A stretch of 8,815 bases of DNA from positions 1 through 8,815 of the forward strand of contig JAFMAU010000075.1 in assembly GCA_029784825.1 (NCBI GenBank), in the 5' to 3' direction. The position numbers and the translations under genes were made by a program. Each line of letters opens with the position of its first letter. The stretch's first letter is position 1. The stretch is from Nitrososphaerota archaeon. Lineage in GTDB: Archaea > Thermoproteota > Nitrososphaeria > Nitrososphaerales > UBA183. Positions 6,767 through 8,815 of this stretch are shown one piece after another. The notes beneath the pieces were generated by a model. That model did no database searches. It was not told the origin of the DNA and worked only from the letters and a program-made list of their open reading frames with translations.

Positions 6767-7724
6767 GCTCTCAGACCTGAAGACGTCGGCGCACAACGAC
6801 TGGTGCCCCGGCTGCGGCGACTTCGGCATCCTGAATGCCGTCCAGATGGCCCTGGCGGAGATGAACGTAGACCCGACCAACACCGTGGTGGTCTCCGGGG
6901 TGGGCTGCTCCTCGAAGGCGCCCCACTTCATCAAGACCTACGGCGTCCACACCCTCCACGGCCGTGCGGTTCCGTTCGCAACTGGGATCAAGCTCGCCAA
7001 CCCGAACCTCGAGGTCGTGGTCGAAGGGGGGGACGGAGATGGAATGGGCATCGGCGCCGGTCACTTCGTGAACTCTGGAAGGCGCAACGTGGACATGCTC
7101 TACATAATCCACGACAACGAAGTCTATGGGCTGACAAAAGGGCAGGCCTCACCGACCCTCGGGCTGGGTATGAAACCAAAGTCACTCCCCTCTCCGAACA
7201 TCAACCAGGCCATCAATCCCCTGATGCTTGCCATCGCGTCGGGATACACCTGGGTCGCCAGGGGTTACTCATACGACGTCCGCCACCTGAAGGATCTCAT
7301 CATCAAAGGCATCCGCCACAAGGGTTACGCGTTCCTCGACGTGCTGCAACCATGCCCGACCTACAACGACATCCAGACCAAGGAGTACTGGGCAGGCGAG
7401 GGGAACCTCGACGACGCAGGCAGGCCCAAGCCGAGGACGTACAAGCTAGAGGAGACCGGTTACGACGGCGTCGTCCACAACAACGCCGAAGCAGAGGTGG
7501 AGCAAAAGATCCAGCAGGCGATCCTGAAATCGTTCGAGTTCGGCGACCACACTCCCATCGGCGTCTTGTACCAGAACGAGTTCGTCCCGACCTATGAGGA
7601 GAGGCTCGCAGGCCGCAGCCCATCCTACAAGACGAGCCCGCCGGCTTCTCAGGAGATAGCCCGCCCCGACGGAACCCCCCTGGCCAACATCAACAAGCTC
7701 CTCGAAGATCTCAGGGTCTTCTAA
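6756..7724 (+). CDS. korB: 2-oxoacid:ferredoxin oxidoreductase, beta subunit
   Basis: A 322-residue subunit that binds thiamine diphosphate and the single [4Fe-4S] cluster. Cluster ligands are Cys17, Cys20, Cys51 and Cys200, the same four-cysteine pattern as the Sulfolobus enzyme. The Mg-thiamine diphosphate motif is GDGDGMGIG (92-100) with Asn121 in [15 protein letters not shown]; Lys128 in the latter is the usual substrate-side lysine. All catalytic positions are intact. The ATG at 6756 lies within the last codons of the alpha gene, in another frame, so the two are one operon making equal amounts of subunits. Electrons leave through a separate soluble ferredoxin, not encoded here. The 3' end is followed by 74 nt before the next gene, which has its own promoter-like box. 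Confidence 0.95.
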   Translation: MALKLSDLKTSAHNDWCPGCGDFGILNAVQMALAEMNVDPTNTVVVSGVGCSSKAPHFIKTYGVHTLHGRAVPFATGIKLANPNLEVVVEGGDGDGMGIGAGHFVNSGRRNVDMLYIIHDNEVYGLTKGQASPTLGLGMKPKSLPSPNINQAINPLMLAIASGYTWVARGYSYDVRHLKDLIIKGIRHKGYAFLDVLQPCPTYNDIQTKEYWAGEGNLDDAGRPKPRTYKLEETGYDGVVHNNAEAEVEQKIQQAILKSFEFGDHTPIGVLYQNEFVPTYEERLAGRSPSYKTSPPASQEIARPDGTPLANINKLLEDLRVF

Positions 7725-7768
7725 AACCGGACCGCCGCCTTCGGATCCGAGACTGCCAGGCTCTCACG

Positions 7769-7776
7769 GTTAATAC
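7769..7776 (+). promoter_or_regulatory. TATA-like box for the DUF84 gene
   Basis: GTTAATAC on +, centred about 26 nt before the GTG start at 7799, which predicts a leaderless transcript. A GGGAGG stretch at 7782-7787 is 11 nt from the start codon and could instead act as a Shine-Dalgarno site if transcription starts upstream. Confidence 0.45.
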
Positions 7777-7798
7777 ACCCAGGGAGGCTCCTGCGCCC

Positions 7799-8326
7799 GT
7801 GATAGTAGCAGTAGGCACCAAGAACCCTGCCAAGGTCGAAGGCATAAGGCGGGGTTTCGCCAAGTACTACCCGACGGTCGAGCTCAAGCCGATCGACTCT
7901 TCCTCCGTAGCCAAGGCGCAGCCGAGGGGACTGGAGGAGATGGCCCGCGGAGCCACCGCCCGGGCCAACCTCGCTCTCACGAAGGCAGGCGGAGATCTCG
8001 GTGTGGGAGTCGAGGCGGGGATCTTCACCATCGGGGACGTCTACTTCGACAACCAGGTGGCAGCGGTGGCTGACGCTCTGGGCAGAGTCTCCCTTGGCCA
8101 ATCGGCTGGGTACTCGCTCCCAAGAGAAGACATGGAGCGCCTCTTCAGCGAGGGGAACGAGCTCGAGCGTTGGGCAGAGAAGGTAAGCGGCATCGACGAG
8201 GTCGGCGACAAGGGCGGGCTCATCCACTACCTGACCAAGGGAATCGTCTCCCGGGCTGACCTCACAGAGCAGTGCGTAGTGACGGCCCTGATCCCCCGGC
8301 TGCGCCCCGACGTCTATGGCTTCTGA
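7799..8326 (+). CDS. yjjX: DUF84/YjjX-family inosine/xanthosine triphosphatase
   Basis: A 175-residue cytosolic enzyme, full length for the family (about 170-180). Members hydrolyse non-canonical purine triphosphates (ITP, XTP), keeping deaminated bases out of DNA and RNA. Conserved stretches are TKNPAKVEG (7-15) at the nucleotide-binding loop, QPRGLEEMARGATARA (41-56), and DLGVGVEAG (66-74) carrying the metal-binding acid residues. It is related to but distinct from the Ham1/RdgB family. The start is GTG at 7799, placed exactly at the beginning of the conserved VAVGTKNP strand. It is on the same strand as the oxidoreductase operon, 74 nt downstream, and probably separately transcribed. An archaeal member was the first characterised, so the function is reasonably safe at family level. 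Confidence 0.88.
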   Translation: MIVAVGTKNPAKVEGIRRGFAKYYPTVELKPIDSSSVAKAQPRGLEEMARGATARANLALTKAGGDLGVGVEAGIFTIGDVYFDNQVAAVADALGRVSLGQSAGYSLPREDMERLFSEGNELERWAEKVSGIDEVGDKGGLIHYLTKGIVSRADLTEQCVVTALIPRLRPDVYGF

Positions 8327-8345
8327 GCCTCCACACATGATGTCA

Positions 8346-8353
8346 GGCTTAAG
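8346..8353 (+). promoter_or_regulatory. Possible TATA box for the MFS gene
   Basis: GGCTTAAG on +, about 43 nt before the ATG at 8393, giving a leader of roughly 18 nt. The match is moderate. Confidence 0.3.
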
Positions 8354-8361
8354 AACAGTAG

Positions 8362-8375
8362 GCCGCTGAGGCGGC
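8362..8375. repeat. Short hairpin before the MFS gene
   Basis: GCCGC-TGAG-GCGGC forms a perfect 5-bp stem with a 4-nt loop, 18 nt before the MFS start codon. It has no T tract after it, so a terminator for the DUF84 gene is unlikely. It may be an operator or leader structure, or chance in GC-rich sequence. Confidence 0.35.
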
Positions 8376-8392
8376 TCGCTGCGATTCTAGGG

Positions 8393-8815
8393 ATGCAACC
8401 AAGCAACTCGCCGAAGGAGAGGACAAGTGGTTCGCTCATAGGGCAGATCGAGTCAGGCGAGGTCTCCAGGCAGCACCTCAAGGTCCTCGCGCTCTCAGGC
8501 GCGGGGGTCTTCATGGACGGCTACGATCTCTTCATCATCAGCGTCGCCCTCCTTCTGATAGTACCTTACTTCAAAGCGACCGCCTTCGAAATCTCCGCGA
8601 TATCTTCCGCCGCCTTGCTCGGCGCCGTGTTCGGCGCGGTGTTCTTCGGGAACCTCGCCGACAGGCTCGGAAGGAAGAGGCTGTACATAATAGACCTCCT
8701 CTTCTTCGTGGTCTTCGCGGCCGCCTCGGCCTTCGCACAGAACGTGTGGGAGCTCGTCCTCTTCAGGTTCCTGCTCGGCATCGGCATCGGGGCAGACTAT
8801 CCGATCAGCGCCTCG
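8393..8815 (+). CDS. MFS transporter, N-terminal part
   Basis: An open frame from ATG 8393 runs to the right edge, encoding the first 141 residues. About 28 polar cytosolic residues precede membrane helix 1 (about 31-57, with DGYD at 42-45). Helix 2 lies at about 66-86, the MFS loop 2-3 signature GNLADRLGRKR at 86-96, helix 3 at about 98-117, and helix 4 begins near 121. The GIGIGADYPISA stretch (129-140) resembles phosphate:H+ symporter (Pho84-like) and sugar/organic-acid H+ symporter families. Substrate cannot be assigned from this fragment. No in-frame upstream ATG or GTG is present back to the previous gene, so the start is well supported. About two thirds of a usual 400-450 residue transporter lies outside the window. 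Confidence 0.85.
   Translation, partial: MQPSNSPKERTSGSLIGQIESGEVSRQHLKVLALSGAGVFMDGYDLFIISVALLLIVPYFKATAFEISAISSAALLGAVFGAVFFGNLADRLGRKRLYIIDLLFFVVFAAASAFAQNVWELVLFRFLLGIGIGADYPISAS

Noticed and set aside
6803..7597. A 264-codon open frame on + inside the beta subunit gene.
   Set aside because: It is an out-of-frame reading of korB, rich in Arg, Pro, Gly and His, as expected from a GC-rich gene read in another frame. korB has all its catalytic residues.
7721..8338. A 205-codon minus-strand frame covering the DUF84 gene.
   Set aside because: The + strand encodes an intact conserved DUF84 protein of the right length. The antisense product shows no family motifs.
1..8815. CRISPR arrays, insertion sequences, integrase or att sites.
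   Set aside because: No regularly spaced repeats, transposase or integrase motifs, or duplicated tRNA 3' ends were seen on either strand.

Overview
This is a GC-rich stretch of an archaeal chromosome. The evidence for Archaea is a tRNA-Leu gene interrupted by a 24-nt intron with a canonical bulge-helix-bulge splice site, a two-subunit 2-oxoacid:ferredoxin oxidoreductase of the Sulfolobus type (fused gamma-alpha chain plus beta chain), an AbrB-PhoU fusion regulator, a DUF84/YjjX-family nucleotidase, a tiny C2H2 zinc-finger protein, and TATA-like boxes about 26-31 nt before several start codons, as expected for leaderless archaeal transcripts. The set fits the TACK archaea, possibly the Nitrososphaeria; the finer placement is a guess from gene content.

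Layout. Bases 1-36 are the last codons of a gene entering from the left, perhaps a UMP-kinase-like amino-acid kinase. A membrane protein of the CNNM/CorC type with two CBS domains follows on + (59-1033). It converges on, and overlaps by 4 nt, a minus-strand gene of the PEP mutase/isocitrate lyase superfamily (1030-1869). Then come three further minus-strand units: a 39-residue C2H2 zinc-finger protein (1922-2041), a radical SAM/SPASM enzyme (2172-3326), and, beyond a 205-nt non-coding gap, the intron-containing tRNA-Leu(CAA) (3532-3643). Immediately upstream of the tRNA is the AbrB-PhoU regulator (3682-4710, minus).

That regulator is divergent from an operon on + encoding both subunits of the 2-oxoacid:ferredoxin oxidoreductase (4790-6766 and 6756-7724, overlapping by 11 nt). 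The 79-nt divergent promoter region holds a perfect 7-bp inverted repeat that is a candidate operator. Downstream on + are a DUF84/YjjX-type inosine/xanthosine triphosphatase (7799-8326) and the first 141 codons of an MFS transporter that runs off the right edge (8393-8815).

How the genes work together. The clear functional unit is the oxidoreductase pair, which makes one enzyme oxidising 2-oxoacids to acyl-CoA and reducing ferredoxin. The other genes look like independently transcribed housekeeping or regulatory genes. I see no mobile element, CRISPR array, rRNA or defence cassette. The points most worth a second look are the overlooked zinc-finger gene and its position beside the radical SAM enzyme, the substituted acidic residue in the PEP-mutase-like protein, the operator-like palindrome, the tRNA intron, and the hairpin-rich gap at 3359-3531.
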